Positions 1-8,452 of a stretch of DNA of 64,000 nt are shown one piece after another. The stretch lies in NCBI RefSeq assembly GCF_014201115.1, contig NZ_JACHDO010000001.1:3162001-3226000 (forward strand), read 5' to 3'. The stretch is from Nocardiopsis metallicus. Lineage in GTDB: Bacteria > Actinomycetota > Actinomycetes > Streptosporangiales > Streptosporangiaceae. The stretch's first letter is position 1, and every line of letters starts with the position of its first letter. Below the pieces are notes generated by a model that did no database searches, was not told where the DNA came from, and saw nothing but the letters and a program-made list of their open reading frames with translations. The translations under genes were made by a program, and so were the position numbers.

Positions 1-1346
1 GCGGCGATGTCCTCGAGGCTGTCCTCCTCGTAGGGGTCCTCCTCGACCTCCTCCGGCTCTTCCTCGGCCCGGGGCTCCGGTTCTGGCTCGGCGCGGCGTC
101 CGCGGCGGAAACGACGGCGGCCGCGGCGCCCCTTGGGCTCCTCGGCCTCCGGTTCCTGAGCGAGGAAGGAACCGGTGTCGGTCAGGGGCTCCTCGTCATC
201 CAGGTTGGACAGCTCGGCGAAGGTCCCGGTGTCGGTGACCGGGGCGGTGGCGAAGGTCTCGGAGTGGCGGGGCTCCTCCTCCGGCTCCGGGGCCGCACGA
301 CGGCGGCCGCGGCGCCCCTTGGGCTCCTCCTCCACGGGTTCCTGGGCTAGGAAGGCGCCGGAGTCCGCGAGCGGCTCCTCAGCCGCGCGCCGGGCACGAC
401 GACGGCCGCGGCGCCCGTTGGGCTCCTCAGCCCCCGGTTCCTGTTCCTGAGCGGGGAAGGCGCCGGAGTCGCGCACCGGCCCGGCCTCGGCCTGCTTGGC
501 GCGCTTGCGGCGGGCGCGGCGCCCTTTGGGCTCCTCAGCGGCGTCATCGGCCAGGAAGGCGGGTGCGGGCGCGTCCGCGTCGTCGCCCCAGAAGAGTGAC
601 TGCCCCTCCTCTGGTTCCTCGGCGCGTGCGCGCCGGGCCCGGCGAGGGGGTTCGTCGTGGGCTCCCGGGACCGGTGTGCCGGAAGCCGACGGCGCCCCGG
701 GACCGGCCTGGTTGCCGGGGTTCTGGGCCCCGCCCAGGTTGGCCAGGGCCGCGAGGGCCTCCTGAGTGGGGTCGCCGCCGGGCCGCTGCTGACTGCCGGT
801 GTCCGAAAGCGATCCGGGAGCGGGCCGCTGATGGCTGCCCGTGTCCGAAAGCGATCCGGGAGCGGGCCGCTGATGGCTGCCCGTGTCCGAAAGCGATCCG
901 GGAGCGGGCCGCTGATGGCTGCCCGTGTCCGAGGGCGATCCCTGGGCGGGTCGCTGAGGACCCTGTCCGCCGCCGCGTGCGGCACGGCTGCCGCGCAGCG
1001 CGTCCGCGGCGCCGAAACGCCGGGGCGGGGCCGTCGGCTGTTCGCCGCCCCAGGCGGCCTGGTCCTCGGGCGGCTCGGCCCTGCGGCGGCGGCCGGGAGG
1101 CGGCGCGGGCGGGTTCTGCGTGTCGAACTCAGTCGGCCCGGCATCGGCGTACCTGGGGGTGCGGAACTCGCCGGTGGAGGGTCCGGTGTGCCCGAACTCA
1201 CCGGTGTCCGGCGGCCCCGGGCGCGCCCGGCGGCCGCGCGAGGGCGGCTGGGCGGGCAGCGGGTCGGTCAGCGGATCGTAGTCGTAGCCGCCTTCGCGGT
1301 CGGCACGACGACGGTAGGGATCGGGGTAGTCATCCCTGTCGGTCAT
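1..1346 (-). CDS. mltG: Probable endolytic transglycosylase MltG, N-terminal part (cut by window edge)
   Basis: The frame opens at an ATG that overlaps the ruvX stop codon (ATGA) and stays open to the window edge, so about 448 codons are seen and the C-terminus is missing. The visible part is low-complexity and probably cytoplasmic: acidic and Pro-rich stretches, a four-fold 14-residue repeat (GSLSDTGSHQRPAP), then several basic blocks like EEPKGRRGRRR separated by D(T/S)GxF segments. No membrane segment or YceG/MltG domain is reached. The name rests on gene order: in actinobacteria mltG follows alaS and ruvX and its product has a long disordered N-terminus before one membrane anchor and a periplasmic peptidoglycan-cleaving domain. 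ATGA overlap implies translational coupling to ruvX. Any other long-tailed membrane protein is the alternative. Confidence 0.6.
   Translation of the reverse strand, partial: MTDRDDYPDPYRRRADREGGYDYDPLTDPLPAQPPSRGRRARPGPPDTGEFGHTGPSTGEFRTPRYADAGPTEFDTQNPPAPPPGRRRRAEPPEDQAAWGGEQPTAPPRRFGAADALRGSRAARGGGQGPQRPAQGSPSDTGSHQRPAPGSLSDTGSHQRPAPGSLSDTGSHQRPAPGSLSDTGSQQRPGGDPTQEALAALANLGGAQNPGNQAGPGAPSASGTPVPGAHDEPPRRARRARAEEPEEGQSLFWGDDADAPAPAFLADDAAEEPKGRRARRKRAKQAEAGPVRDSGAFPAQEQEPGAEEPNGRRGRRRARRAAEEPLADSGAFLAQEPVEEEPKGRRGRRRAAPEPEEEPRHSETFATAPVTDTGTFAELSNLDDEEPLTDTGSFLAQEPEAEEPKGRRGRRRFRRGRRAEPEPEPRAEEEPEEVEEDPYEEDSLEDIA
793..960 (-). repeat. 42-bp tandem repeat inside mltG N-terminus
   Basis: Four head-to-tail 42-bp units; the first three are almost identical and the fourth is diverged. 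Each encodes 14 residues (GSLSDTGSHQRPAP), so unit number can change without frameshift. Confidence 0.9.
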
Positions 1347-1831
1347 GAATCTCCCTGGCTGGCACGGACGATCTCGCCCGGGGGATGGCCTGTTGACCGT
1401 TCCTGGTCCAAGGCACTCTGCAAGAGCACGGTGGCCGCCGCCTGGTCGATGACCGAGCGGCGGGCCCGGCCGCCCTTGGCGCCCTTCTTGCCGAAGGAGG
1501 CACCGGAGAGCAGCTGTCCCTGGGCGGTCACCGTGGTGAGTCGTTCGTCCACGAGCCTGACGGGGACGGGGTCAAGGAGCCGGGCCAAGGTGCTCGCGAA
1601 CTCGCGAGCGGACCGGGCTGCCGGTCCCTCTTGGCCAGACAGTGAAGCAGGGTAGCCCACGACGATCTCGCGGGCCTCCTTCTCCAGCACGAGGAGGGCG
1701 ATACGTTGCAGGTCGCCCCGGCCGCGCGCGATGGTCTCCACCGGGCTGGCGAGCATACCGCTCGGGTCGCTGGCCGCGACCCCGATACGCGCGTTGCCCG
1801 GGTCGATCGCCAGGCGTACACCTTGCCTCAA
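1343..1831 (-). CDS. ruvX: RuvX/YqgF family putative Holliday-junction resolvase / pre-16S rRNA nuclease
   Basis: RNase H-like fold protein of about 162 residues, normal for the family. The N-terminal RLAIDPGNARIGVAASD strand carries the first catalytic Asp; a central IVVGYPASLSG and the later VRLVDERLTT motif hold the other conserved acidic residues, and the tail has S-V-I-D-Q-A-A-A-T-V-L-L-Q. I chose a TTG start because GGGGAGG lies about 7 nt upstream and the family begins just there; the open frame further upstream looks unrelated. The gene normally sits directly behind alaS. Here 2.3 kb of mobile DNA intervenes, so it may now need its own promoter. Its stop overlaps the mltG start. Confidence 0.9.
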   Translation of the reverse strand: MRQGVRLAIDPGNARIGVAASDPSGMLASPVETIARGRGDLQRIALLVLEKEAREIVVGYPASLSGQEGPAARSAREFASTLARLLDPVPVRLVDERLTTVTAQGQLLSGASFGKKGAKGGRARRSVIDQAAATVLLQSALDQERSTGHPPGEIVRASQGDS

Positions 1832-2446
1832 GAGGATGCCTCCCCGCTGGTGGGGAAGCCGCTCGGTCGGGCTGTGCGGTCGACGGCACAGCACCGCTGC
1901 CGGAAAATCCTCAACACGGTGGTCCTGTTCATCAGCTGGATCGCGGCGAAATCCGCGCAGACAGCCATGGGAATCGGCTGTGACGCGCCACAGTATGCCC
2001 GATTCGATGACGGTGCGCAGCCTCGCCCATGGCACGCTCGCCGCCCCTCCCCAATCAGGCCTCATGCCTCAGATCGGGCTGTGGCGGCGGGGGCCGGGGC
2101 GAACTCGTACCGTCCGAGTGTAAATCACCCGGCCCCTGCCCCGGGGCAGGCGGGCCCCGCGCCCCCGGTGGCCGCGGCAGGCGGGCCCCGCACCCTCGGT
2201 GGCCGGGGCGCTCGGGAATCGGACCGCGGCAGAACCTCGGTTCCGGGGCGGCTGCACCGGACGTGTCGCCGCCGGGCGGCCCGTCTCGCCGTAGACCACC
2301 CGGCCGCCGGAGAAGGAGCAGGTCTGGATGAACTGTCCCCCGCTGGGGCAGCGCATCGGGTCGTCCGCGGTCAGGAGGTGGTGGACCTTCACCACCTCAC
2401 CGTCGAGGTAGCCGAAAGTCGGGGCGCCGTGGCACCAGACACCCTC
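1832..2446. other. Gene-poor stretch between ruvX and the IS605-type remnant
   Basis: No convincing gene. On the minus strand the frame at 2069-2446 starts with a plausible protein-like segment (EGVWCHGAPTFGYLDGE, then VVKVHHLL and CPSGGQF), which abuts the IS605-type right end exactly, then dissolves into low-complexity Arg/Pro. It could be the tail of a gene broken by the insertion. Two imperfect direct copies of a ~35-bp GC-rich unit lie at about 2136-2208. Confidence 0.4.
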
Positions 2447-2502
2447 TTGACTTCCTCCCGGCCCTGAAAGGACCGGGATTCCGACCACACCTAGCGGTGT
2501 GG
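2447..2502 (-). mobile_element. Right end of an IS200/IS605 (IS1341-type) element with two hairpins, probable omega-RNA 3' part
   Basis: Read on the minus strand, the segment after the tnpB remnant holds a perfect hairpin (2485-2491 with 2496-2502), a second one (2456-2461 with 2473-2478), then ends GGAGGAAGTCAA. Hairpin plus GGAGGAAGTCAA is the usual right end of IS605-group elements, and the TnpB guide RNA scaffold is known to overlap this end. The host bases that would serve as guide begin right after TCAA, at 2446 reading leftward. The element is a remnant. Confidence 0.7.
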
Positions 2503-2911
2503 CGCTGCGCGCCTCGCAGCGCGCACTGGTTCCTGCTTCTCAGACCGCCTAACGGCGAGGTCTCCACAGGCTGGCACCGCATGCCCTGCGGCGCCGAGGG
2601 TGTTCTTGGCGGCGTTCACGTCAGCGTGGCACTCATACGAACACCGGGTGCACCGGAAACGCGCTTGGCTCTCGCGCGACTCCGGATCCGTGTGATCGCA
2701 CTCATGGCACGTCTGGGACGGGAGCGCCGGATTGACCTTGACGATGGCGGTACCCGTGTACCGGGCCGCGTTGTGCGGGGCGAGTTCGAGCCGATGCCAC
2801 CCCTTGTCCAGGATCGCCTTGTTGAGCCCCGTCTTCTGACGCACCCGCATCCCTGGCTCCACAACGGTTCCACGCGCGGACGCGCTCATGCCCTTGGTGT
2901 TGAGACCCAGG
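2491..2911 (-). pseudogene. tnpB: TnpB (IS605 OrfB) C-terminal fragment
   Basis: The minus-strand frame shows the C-terminal third of a TnpB nuclease: MSASARGTV and RVRQKTGLNKAILD, then NPALPSQTCHEC, a treble-clef zinc finger (CHEC, 16 residues later CTRC), and DVNAAKN with the RuvC-III Asp. Family members are about 400 residues; the N-terminal RuvC-I and RuvC-II parts are absent, so it cannot cut DNA. Homology begins around 2907, and just outside it lies a 46-bp inverted repeat. Immediately downstream is the element's right end. It looks like an internal-deletion derivative rather than random decay, since the C-terminal frame is still open. Confidence 0.8.
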
Positions 2912-2918
2912 AGACGCG

Positions 2919-2964
2919 TCAGGCGTGTGTGAGACCACTTTAGGTGGATTTCACACACGCCTGA
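2919..2964. repeat. 46-bp inverted repeat next to truncated tnpB (possible left-end hairpin)
   Basis: Perfect 13-bp arms TCAGGCGTGTGTG (2919-2931) and CACACACGCCTGA (2952-2964), with a nested 4-bp CCAC/GTGG pair. It lies where the left end of the IS605-type element would be after an internal deletion. A transcription terminator is the alternative. Confidence 0.75.
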
Positions 2965-3020
2965 TCAGCGGGGTTCCCGGACCAGCGCTGCCAGCGGACC
3001 CGGGGGCGGGGCCGGGCGGG

Positions 3021-3026
3021 CCTAGG
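3021..3026. repeat. Target-site duplication CCTAGG, left copy
   Basis: CCTAGG directly outside the left IS end (TGTACTGACC). The same six bases lie at 4097-4102. IS481 itself duplicates NCTAGN, so this matches the family rule. Confidence 0.9.
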
Positions 3027-4096
3027 TGTACTGACCACAGAGGTTGAGTACGGCCCGGCAGTGATTTGACAGCAAGAGAGGGCCTCCGACATAGGTGTGG
3101 ATTGTCTAGATCAACACCTGAAGTAGGTCAGGAGGCCCTCCGTGGCCCACACTACCCATGCCAACGCCCGTCTCACACCCGCCGGACGCCTGGAGTTGGC
3201 CCGCTGCGTGGTCGAAGACGGCTGGACACTGCGTAGGGCCGCGGAACGCTTCCAGGCCAGCGTGAGCACCACCAAACGCTGGGCCGACCGCTACCGCGCC
3301 CATGGCGAGGCGGGCATGGTCGATGCCTCCAGCCGCCCGCACCACTCACCCCGGCGTACCCCCACCCACCGTGAGCGCCGCGTCATCAAACTGCGCTGCC
3401 TCAAACGCTGGGGACCAGCCCGCATCGCCGGGCACCTGGGCATGTGCGCCTCGACCGTGCACCGCGTCCTGACCCGCTACAAGTGCGCCCGCCTGTCCCA
3501 CCTGGACCGCGCCACCGGCCGCACCGTGCGCCGCTACGAACGCGAGCGGCCCGGTGAACTCGTGCACGTGGACATCAAGAAGCTCGGCAACATCCCCGAC
3601 GGCGGCGGCCACAAGACGCTGGGGCGGCCCCAAGGCCGCAAGAACCGCGCCAACGTTGGCTATGCCTTCCTCCACAACGCCGTGGACGATCACTCGCGGC
3701 TGGCCTACACCGAGATCCTGGCCGACGAGAAAAAGGAGACCGCTGTCGGGTTCTGGGAACGAGCCAACTCCTACTTCGCCTCGGTCGGGATCACCGTGGA
3801 GCGGGTACTGACCGATAACGGGTCCTGCTACAAGTCCCACCTGTGGCGCGACGCCCTGGTCAAGGCCGGGATCAAGCACAAACGCACCCGCCCTTACCGG
3901 CCTCAGACCAACGGCAAGGTCGAGCGGTTCAACCGCACCCTGGTCGACGAATGGGCCTACGCCCGCCCCTATCGATCAGAGACCGAGAAGCGGGAGGCGT
4001 TCGGTGGGTGGTTGCACGAGTACAATCACCACCGGTTCCACACCGCCGTTGGCGGCCCTCCCGCTTCTCGTGTTCCTAACCTCTCAGGTCAGTACA
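3027..4096 (+). mobile_element. Complete IS481-family insertion sequence, 1070 bp
   Basis: Ends are inverted repeats TGTACTGACC(AC)AGAGGTT at 3027-3045 and its complement at 4078-4096, two mismatches, starting TG T and ending ACA as in this family. It carries one transposase gene. A long stem (AGGGCCTCC 3079-3087 with GGAGGCCCT 3131-3139, nested AGGTGT 3093-3098 with ACACCT 3114-3119) hides the transposase ribosome-binding site. Perfect ends, intact gene and exact CCTAGG duplications suggest a recent insertion. Confidence 0.92.
3079..3139 (+). promoter_or_regulatory. Hairpin sequestering the transposase Shine-Dalgarno sequence
   Basis: A 9-bp perfect outer stem pairs 3079-3087 with 3131-3139 and a 6-bp inner stem pairs 3093-3098 with 3114-3119. 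The AGGAGG at 3130-3135 lies in the right arm, 6-7 nt before the GTG start. Transcripts entering from outside would fold and not be translated, a protection known from other insertion sequences. Confidence 0.7.
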
Positions 4097-4101
4097 CCTA
4101 G
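3142..4101 (+). CDS. IS481-family transposase (DDE)
   Basis: A 319-residue transposase: N-terminal helix-turn-helix ([20 protein letters not shown], repeated HTH near residues 70-110), then an rve-type catalytic core with DDE residues in [19 protein letters not shown] and [10 protein letters not shown]. It starts at GTG with AGGAGG 6-7 nt upstream. The stop codon TAG (4099-4101) lies outside the IS: the element supplies codons up to Tyr and the first base of the Thr codon, and the CCTAGG target duplication supplies the rest including TAG. All key residues are present, so it is probably active. Its stop overlaps the alaS stop on the other strand. Confidence 0.95.
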   Translation: MAHTTHANARLTPAGRLELARCVVEDGWTLRRAAERFQASVSTTKRWADRYRAHGEAGMVDASSRPHHSPRRTPTHRERRVIKLRCLKRWGPARIAGHLGMCASTVHRVLTRYKCARLSHLDRATGRTVRRYERERPGELVHVDIKKLGNIPDGGGHKTLGRPQGRKNRANVGYAFLHNAVDDHSRLAYTEILADEKKETAVGFWERANSYFASVGITVERVLTDNGSCYKSHLWRDALVKAGIKHKRTRPYRPQTNGKVERFNRTLVDEWAYARPYRSETEKREAFGGWLHEYNHHRFHTAVGGPPASRVPNLSGQYT

Positions 4102-4102
4102 G
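4097..4102. repeat. Target-site duplication CCTAGG, right copy, containing two stop codons
   Basis: This palindromic copy contains the TAG stop of the transposase on the plus strand (4099-4101) and the TAG stop of alaS on the minus strand (4100-4098). Confidence 0.9.
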
Positions 4103-6767
4103 CGCCCGCGACGCGCGCCTCCACGGCGCGCAGGGCCTCGTCGACCTTGGCCGCGTCGCTGCCACCGCCCTGGGCGATGTCCGGCTTGCCGCCGCCACCG
4201 CCGCCGAGGGCGCGGGCCGCCACCCCGACGAGCTCTCCCGCCTTGATCCCGGCCTTGTTCGCGGCCTTGTTCGCGGCGATCACCACGACCGGACGGTCCT
4301 TGGGCACGGCGGTCATCGCCACGACCACGGGCTCGTCCTCGCCGAGGCGGCCGCGCACGTCCAGCACCAGCTTGCGCAGGTCGTCTCCGCTGGCGCCCTC
4401 GGGCGCCTCGGTGGCCACGACCAGCGCCGAACCGTGGCGGCGCGCCTTCGCGGCGATCTCACCGGCGGCCTGGAGCACCTGCGCCGCGCGCAGTTTCTCG
4501 ATCTCCTTCTCCGCGGCGCGCAGCCGGGAGACCATCGAGTCGATCCGCTCGGGCAGTTCCTCGCGCGGCGTCTTGAGCTGCTCGGAGAGCTGGCCGACCA
4601 GGGCCGACTCCTTGGACAGGCGCTTGAACGCGTCCACGCCCACGGCCGCCTCGACCCGGCGCACGCCGGAGCCGATGGAGGACTCCCCCAGCAGCTTGAC
4701 GATGCCGAGCCTGGCGGTGGAACCCACGTGCGTACCGCCGCAGAGCTCGACCGAGTAGTCACTCATCTCCACGACCCGCACGCGGTCGCCGTACTTCTCG
4801 CCGAACATGGCCAGGGCGCCCATCTTCAGCGCCTCGTCCAGGCTCTTCTCCTCGGTCTGGACCGAGATGTCACCGGCCAGGACGGTGTTGACCTCCTCCT
4901 CGACCTCGGCCAGGCGCTCGTTGCCCAGCGCGTTGTCGGCGGTGAAGTCGAACCGCAGCTGGCCCGGGCGGTTCTCCGAACCGGCCTGCCCGGTGGCGGG
5001 GCCCATCGCGTTGCGCAGCGCCGAGTGGATCAGGTGGGTCGCCGAGTGGGACCGCTCGATCGCGTGGCGGCGGCCGGTGTCGATCGCCGCGTGCACGGTG
5101 TCGTCCAGGACGATCTCGCCCGAGCGCACGGTACCGCGGTGCACGAACAGGCCCGGGAGCGGCTTCTGGACGTCCTCGACGTCCACCACGCCGCGCCCGT
5201 CCACGGTCAGCGTTCCGGTATCGGCGAGCTGGCCGCCGCTCTCCCCGTAGAAGGGGGTGCGGTCCAGGACGATCTCGACCTTGTCGCCCGCGCGCGCGGC
5301 CGGCACCCCGGCCCCGTCCACGACGATGCCCTTGACGTGGGAGTCGCTCTCGGCCTCGGTGTAGCCGAGGAACTCGGTGTTCCCGGCCCTCTCGTGCATC
5401 TGCGCGTAGAGCGAGATGTCCGCGTTTCCGAGCTTCTTCGCCTTGGCGTCGGCCTTGGCGGTGTCCTTCTGGCGCTGCATGAGCTCGCGGAAGGCGCCCT
5501 CGTCCACGCTCAGGCCCTGTTCGGCGGCCATCTCCAGGGTGAGGTCGATGGGAAAGCCGTAGGTGTCGTGCAGCTGGAAGGCGTCCGTGCCGGAGAAGAC
5601 GGTGCCGCCCTCGGCGCGGGTGCGCTCGGCCGCGCGGCCGAAGAGCGTGGTGCCCGCGCGGAGGGTGTCCGCGAAGTTGCGCTCCTCGTTGTCGATGACG
5701 CCGTGGATGACCCCGGCCTTGTCGAGCAGGTCCGGGTAGATGTCCTTCATCGCGTCGATGCTGACCTCGGTCAGCTCGTGCAGGAAGAAGTCTTCGGTGC
5801 CCGAGAGCAGGCGCAGGTTGCGGATCGAGCGGCGCAGGATGCGGCGCAGGACGTACCCGGCCTTCTCGTTGCCCGGCTTGACGCCGTCACCGACGAGCAT
5901 GACGGCGCTGCGCACGTGGTCGGCGACCACGCGGAGCATCACGTCCTGCTCGTGGTTCTCGCCGTAGGTGGTGCCGGTCAGCTCGGCGGCGCGGTGCAGC
6001 ACGCGGCCGATGATGTCGGTCTCGTAGATGTTGTCGACGCCCTGCAGGACCGCCGCGAGGCGCTCCAGGCCCAGGCCGGTGTCGATGTTCTTCTTGGGCA
6101 GGTCGCCGAGGATCGGGAAGCCGCTCTTGTCGCCGCCCTCACCCCGCTCGTACTGCATGAAGACGAGGTTCCAGATCTCGATGTAGCGGTTCTCGTCCGC
6201 CTCGGGGCCGCCCTCGGCTCCGTACTCGGGGCCGCGGTCGTAGAAGATCTCGGAGCAGGGGCCGCAGGGACCGGGCACGCCCATCGACCAGTAGTTCTCC
6301 TCCATGCCCATCCGCTGGATGCGCTCGGGGCGGACGCCGACCTTGTCGCGCCAGATCGCCTCGGCCTCGTCGTCGTCGAGGTAGACGGTCACCCACAGCT
6401 TCTCGGGGTCGATCCCGAAGCCGCCCTCGGCCACCGGGGTGGTGACGAGCTCCCAGGCCAGCGGGATCGCCTGCTCCTTGAAGTAGTCACCGAAGGAGAA
6501 GTTGCCCAGCATCTGGAAGAAGGTGGCGTGCCGGGAGGTCTTGCCGACCTCCTCGATGTCCTTGGTGCGGATGCACTTCTGGACGCTGGTGGCGGTGCTG
6601 TAGGAGGGAGTGCGCTGACCCAGGAAGTAGGGCTTGAAGGGGACCATGCCTGCCGGCACCAGCAGCAGCGTGGGATCCTCGGCGATCAGGCTTGCCGAGG
6701 GCACCACGGTGTGTCCGTTCTTCTCGAAGAAACTGAGGAAGCGGCGCGCGATCTCTGCCGTCTCCAT
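4098..6767 (-). CDS. alaS: Alanine--tRNA ligase
   Basis: Class II synthetase of 889 residues, normal for bacteria. N-terminal catalytic domain starts [14 protein letters not shown] and includes [20 protein letters not shown] and the [10 protein letters not shown] loop; the editing domain has the zinc/editing residues SHSATHLIH and CGGTH; the C-terminal DHHA1-like domain ends in a Gly-rich stretch ([17 protein letters not shown]) as usual. The frame is open 71 codons further upstream, but GGAGGG lies 6-7 nt before this ATG and the family starts here. The IS481 element landed on the stop codon without changing the protein. In relatives the gene precedes ruvX and mltG and follows DUF948 and DUF6167 genes. 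Confidence 0.97.
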   Translation of the reverse strand: METAEIARRFLSFFEKNGHTVVPSASLIAEDPTLLLVPAGMVPFKPYFLGQRTPSYSTATSVQKCIRTKDIEEVGKTSRHATFFQMLGNFSFGDYFKEQAIPLAWELVTTPVAEGGFGIDPEKLWVTVYLDDDEAEAIWRDKVGVRPERIQRMGMEENYWSMGVPGPCGPCSEIFYDRGPEYGAEGGPEADENRYIEIWNLVFMQYERGEGGDKSGFPILGDLPKKNIDTGLGLERLAAVLQGVDNIYETDIIGRVLHRAAELTGTTYGENHEQDVMLRVVADHVRSAVMLVGDGVKPGNEKAGYVLRRILRRSIRNLRLLSGTEDFFLHELTEVSIDAMKDIYPDLLDKAGVIHGVIDNEERNFADTLRAGTTLFGRAAERTRAEGGTVFSGTDAFQLHDTYGFPIDLTLEMAAEQGLSVDEGAFRELMQRQKDTAKADAKAKKLGNADISLYAQMHERAGNTEFLGYTEAESDSHVKGIVVDGAGVPAARAGDKVEIVLDRTPFYGESGGQLADTGTLTVDGRGVVDVEDVQKPLPGLFVHRGTVRSGEIVLDDTVHAAIDTGRRHAIERSHSATHLIHSALRNAMGPATGQAGSENRPGQLRFDFTADNALGNERLAEVEEEVNTVLAGDISVQTEEKSLDEALKMGALAMFGEKYGDRVRVVEMSDYSVELCGGTHVGSTARLGIVKLLGESSIGSGVRRVEAAVGVDAFKRLSKESALVGQLSEQLKTPREELPERIDSMVSRLRAAEKEIEKLRAAQVLQAAGEIAAKARRHGSALVVATEAPEGASGDDLRKLVLDVRGRLGEDEPVVVAMTAVPKDRPVVVIAANKAANKAGIKAGELVGVAARALGGGGGGKPDIAQGGGSDAAKVDEALRAVEARVAGA

Positions 6768-7009
6768 TGATGCCCTCCTGGTATTTGGCTCCGCCGCCCC
6801 GTGGCGGCGGGGTTGTCCCTGGGTGGGACCGTGGTCACGCGTGGTCGATAGGGGCCCATCGTAGAGGGAACCGCCACGCCTGCGCGCATGGTTTGCTGTG
6901 GCCGCCGAAGACCCGCACCGTTGATGACAACGGCGGCGGCTCGGCCATTCCAAGGCTATCGCCGCTGGCCACCAGCGCATCCAGAACGGATCGGCCGCGA
7001 TCGGGACCG

Positions 7010-7732
7010 TCAGACCCCGTAGAAGGCCTTCACGCTCGCGGAGTACATGAGACCGAGCATGACGCCGTGGAAGATCAGCGGGATCAGTCCGTCGAAGGGC
7101 GCACCCGTGAGGAGAGTGACCAGAGCGAGGATCACCAGGAGCGCTATCGCGGCGATGTTGAAGTAGACGACACCCTCGTGGACCTTCTTCGTGCGGCGGC
7201 CCATCATGCTGGCGAGCGCGATCGAGGCGACGCCGTAGATCAGGGGGATCACCGTCAGGATGAGACTCCTGCCCCCGAAGCCCTCGGCCCCTCCGTCGGG
7301 GGCGAACCCGAAACTGGCCATGGCCAGTAGGCCGCTGAACAGGCCCAGGAGGATTCCGACCGGACCACCGATGAACATGAGGACGCGGACCGCCTTCGCC
7401 CCGACCGGCATCGTGCCCGGGACTGGCGGGGCCTCACGGAAGGGCGCCGGGGCCTTCGGAGCCTGGTAGGCCCGGTCGGCCGAGGCCTTCTGAGGCGCGG
7501 GCCGCGCATACCCGGCATCGGCCGGCCGCGGAGACGGCTGCGGCGGCTGGGGGTAACCGTCTCCACCCGGCTGCGGCGGCTCGGGGTAACCGTCTCCACC
7601 CGACTGCGGCGGCTCAGGATAACCACCACCCGACTGCGGCGGCTCAGGATAACCACCACCCGACTTGAAGGACTCCGAGGGCTGGCCCTGCCCGTGGGGG
7701 TGGTGGGGGCCGGAAGGAGGTGTGGGGTACAC
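7010..7732 (-). CDS. Pro-rich small multi-pass membrane protein (paralogue of 8453-9037)
   Basis: A 240-residue protein. Residues 1-100 are disordered with tandem (S/P)GG(D)GYPEPPQ units; residues 110-240 hold about four hydrophobic helices, the first preceded by [19 protein letters not shown]. The gene beyond the tnpB-like remnant has the same design, the same start (GTG TAC CCG/CCC) and the same VRVLMFIGG motif, so the two are duplicates. GTG start with GAGGA about 7 nt upstream. Function unknown; Pro/Gln/Gly-tailed small membrane proteins are common in actinobacteria and often lie near cell-envelope genes. Confidence 0.75.
   Translation of the reverse strand: MYPTPPSGPHHPHGQGQPSESFKSGGGYPEPPQSGGGYPEPPQSGGDGYPEPPQPGGDGYPQPPQPSPRPADAGYARPAPQKASADRAYQAPKAPAPFREAPPVPGTMPVGAKAVRVLMFIGGPVGILLGLFSGLLAMASFGFAPDGGAEGFGGRSLILTVIPLIYGVASIALASMMGRRTKKVHEGVVYFNIAAIALLVILALVTLLTGAPFDGLIPLIFHGVMLGLMYSASVKAFYGV
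7555..7662 (-). repeat. Tandem 33-36-bp repeat coding for Pro/Gly-rich linker
   Basis: Four imperfect units of 33-36 bp, each with CTGCGGCGGCTC(A/G)GG on the plus strand, encode [10 protein letters not shown]-like residues in the upstream gene. Length changes keep frame in 3-bp steps. Confidence 0.75.
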
Positions 7733-7949
7733 CGTGGTCCTCTCTGGGGAAGGTGCGGGCAGCGGGAGAACTCTACCGAGAACCGTTCCTCATCAGTGTC
7801 CAGGAGTGGCAGCTGCTGCCACTCCCCGGTACTGCGCGCGCCCCGAACGGTGTTGGGTGCGCTGCTCCCCCGCGTTCTTGTGCCCTTGCCCCGGGCGCGC
7901 GCATCGTGTGCGCGCTCCGGGCCGGGGTGACGGGATCCCTCACACCTAG

Positions 7950-8260
7950 AGTCGTCCGGTTCGGCGTGGACGGTCCGAGGCCCGCACCTGCCCCCGGTGG
8001 GAGAAGGCCGCCGTGCCCGCGAGCACGTACCGGCCGTGCGGGGCGTTCGCCCAAGCGGCCAGCGGGGCCGGGAGTCTGACGGACACCTCGCCCTGGGGGT
8101 GCTGCGGATGGTCTCGTTGCCGAACCGTTTGCCCGACTCCCCGTCGGCCTGGCTTCCCACTGTTGCCGCCACTGGGATGCGGTGAGCTCAGCGGCATCGA
8201 GGTGGTGGCGGGTGTCGAGCAGGCGTTTGCCGCCGCGCACCACACGTACCCGAAACGAGG
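7950..8260 (-). pseudogene. Frameshifted remnant of a TnpB/OrfB-like transposase
   Basis: Three consecutive minus-strand frames give collinear pieces of one protein: FRVRVVRGGKRLLDT and ASQWRQQWEA (about 8256-8150), then ADGESGKRFGNETI (8147-8106), then GEVSVRLPAPLAAWANAPHG and FSHRG (8094-7985). I recognise this series as the middle of an actinobacterial OrfB/TnpB-like transposase; the recognition is from memory of the family, not a search. Two frameshifts and missing ends mean it is dead. It separates two paralogous membrane genes. Confidence 0.6.
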
Positions 8261-8313
8261 CGCCCCCGTGGCGACGGCCGGGGTTCGGGGCGGTAGGGGC
8301 GGCCCACGACGAA

Positions 8314-8339
8314 GGGCCCGGTGGTCTCCCACCGGGCCC
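8314..8339 (-). terminator. Strong hairpin downstream of the 8453-9037 gene
   Basis: GGGCCCGGTGG and its exact complement around a 4-nt loop, 114 nt beyond the stop codon. No T-run, as is common for terminators in such GC-rich genomes. Confidence 0.55.
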
Positions 8340-8452
8340 CGTCTGTCGATACGGCCGCTCCCACCGGACCGGCCGGCCGTGAGGGGGCCGAGAGGGTCGA
8401 GAACGACCCGGATTGAACGGCCCCGCCCCGGGCCCGGCCTGCGCGTGGGCCG

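Noticed and set aside
2069-2488. Gene crossing the IS605-type right end
   Set aside because: The apparent start lies in the IS end and the distal half is low-complexity; at most a broken gene tail.
8341-8452. Possible tRNA or small RNA near the hairpin
   Set aside because: Some GGGTCGAGAACGACCC-like pairing, but no cloverleaf and no clear promoter.
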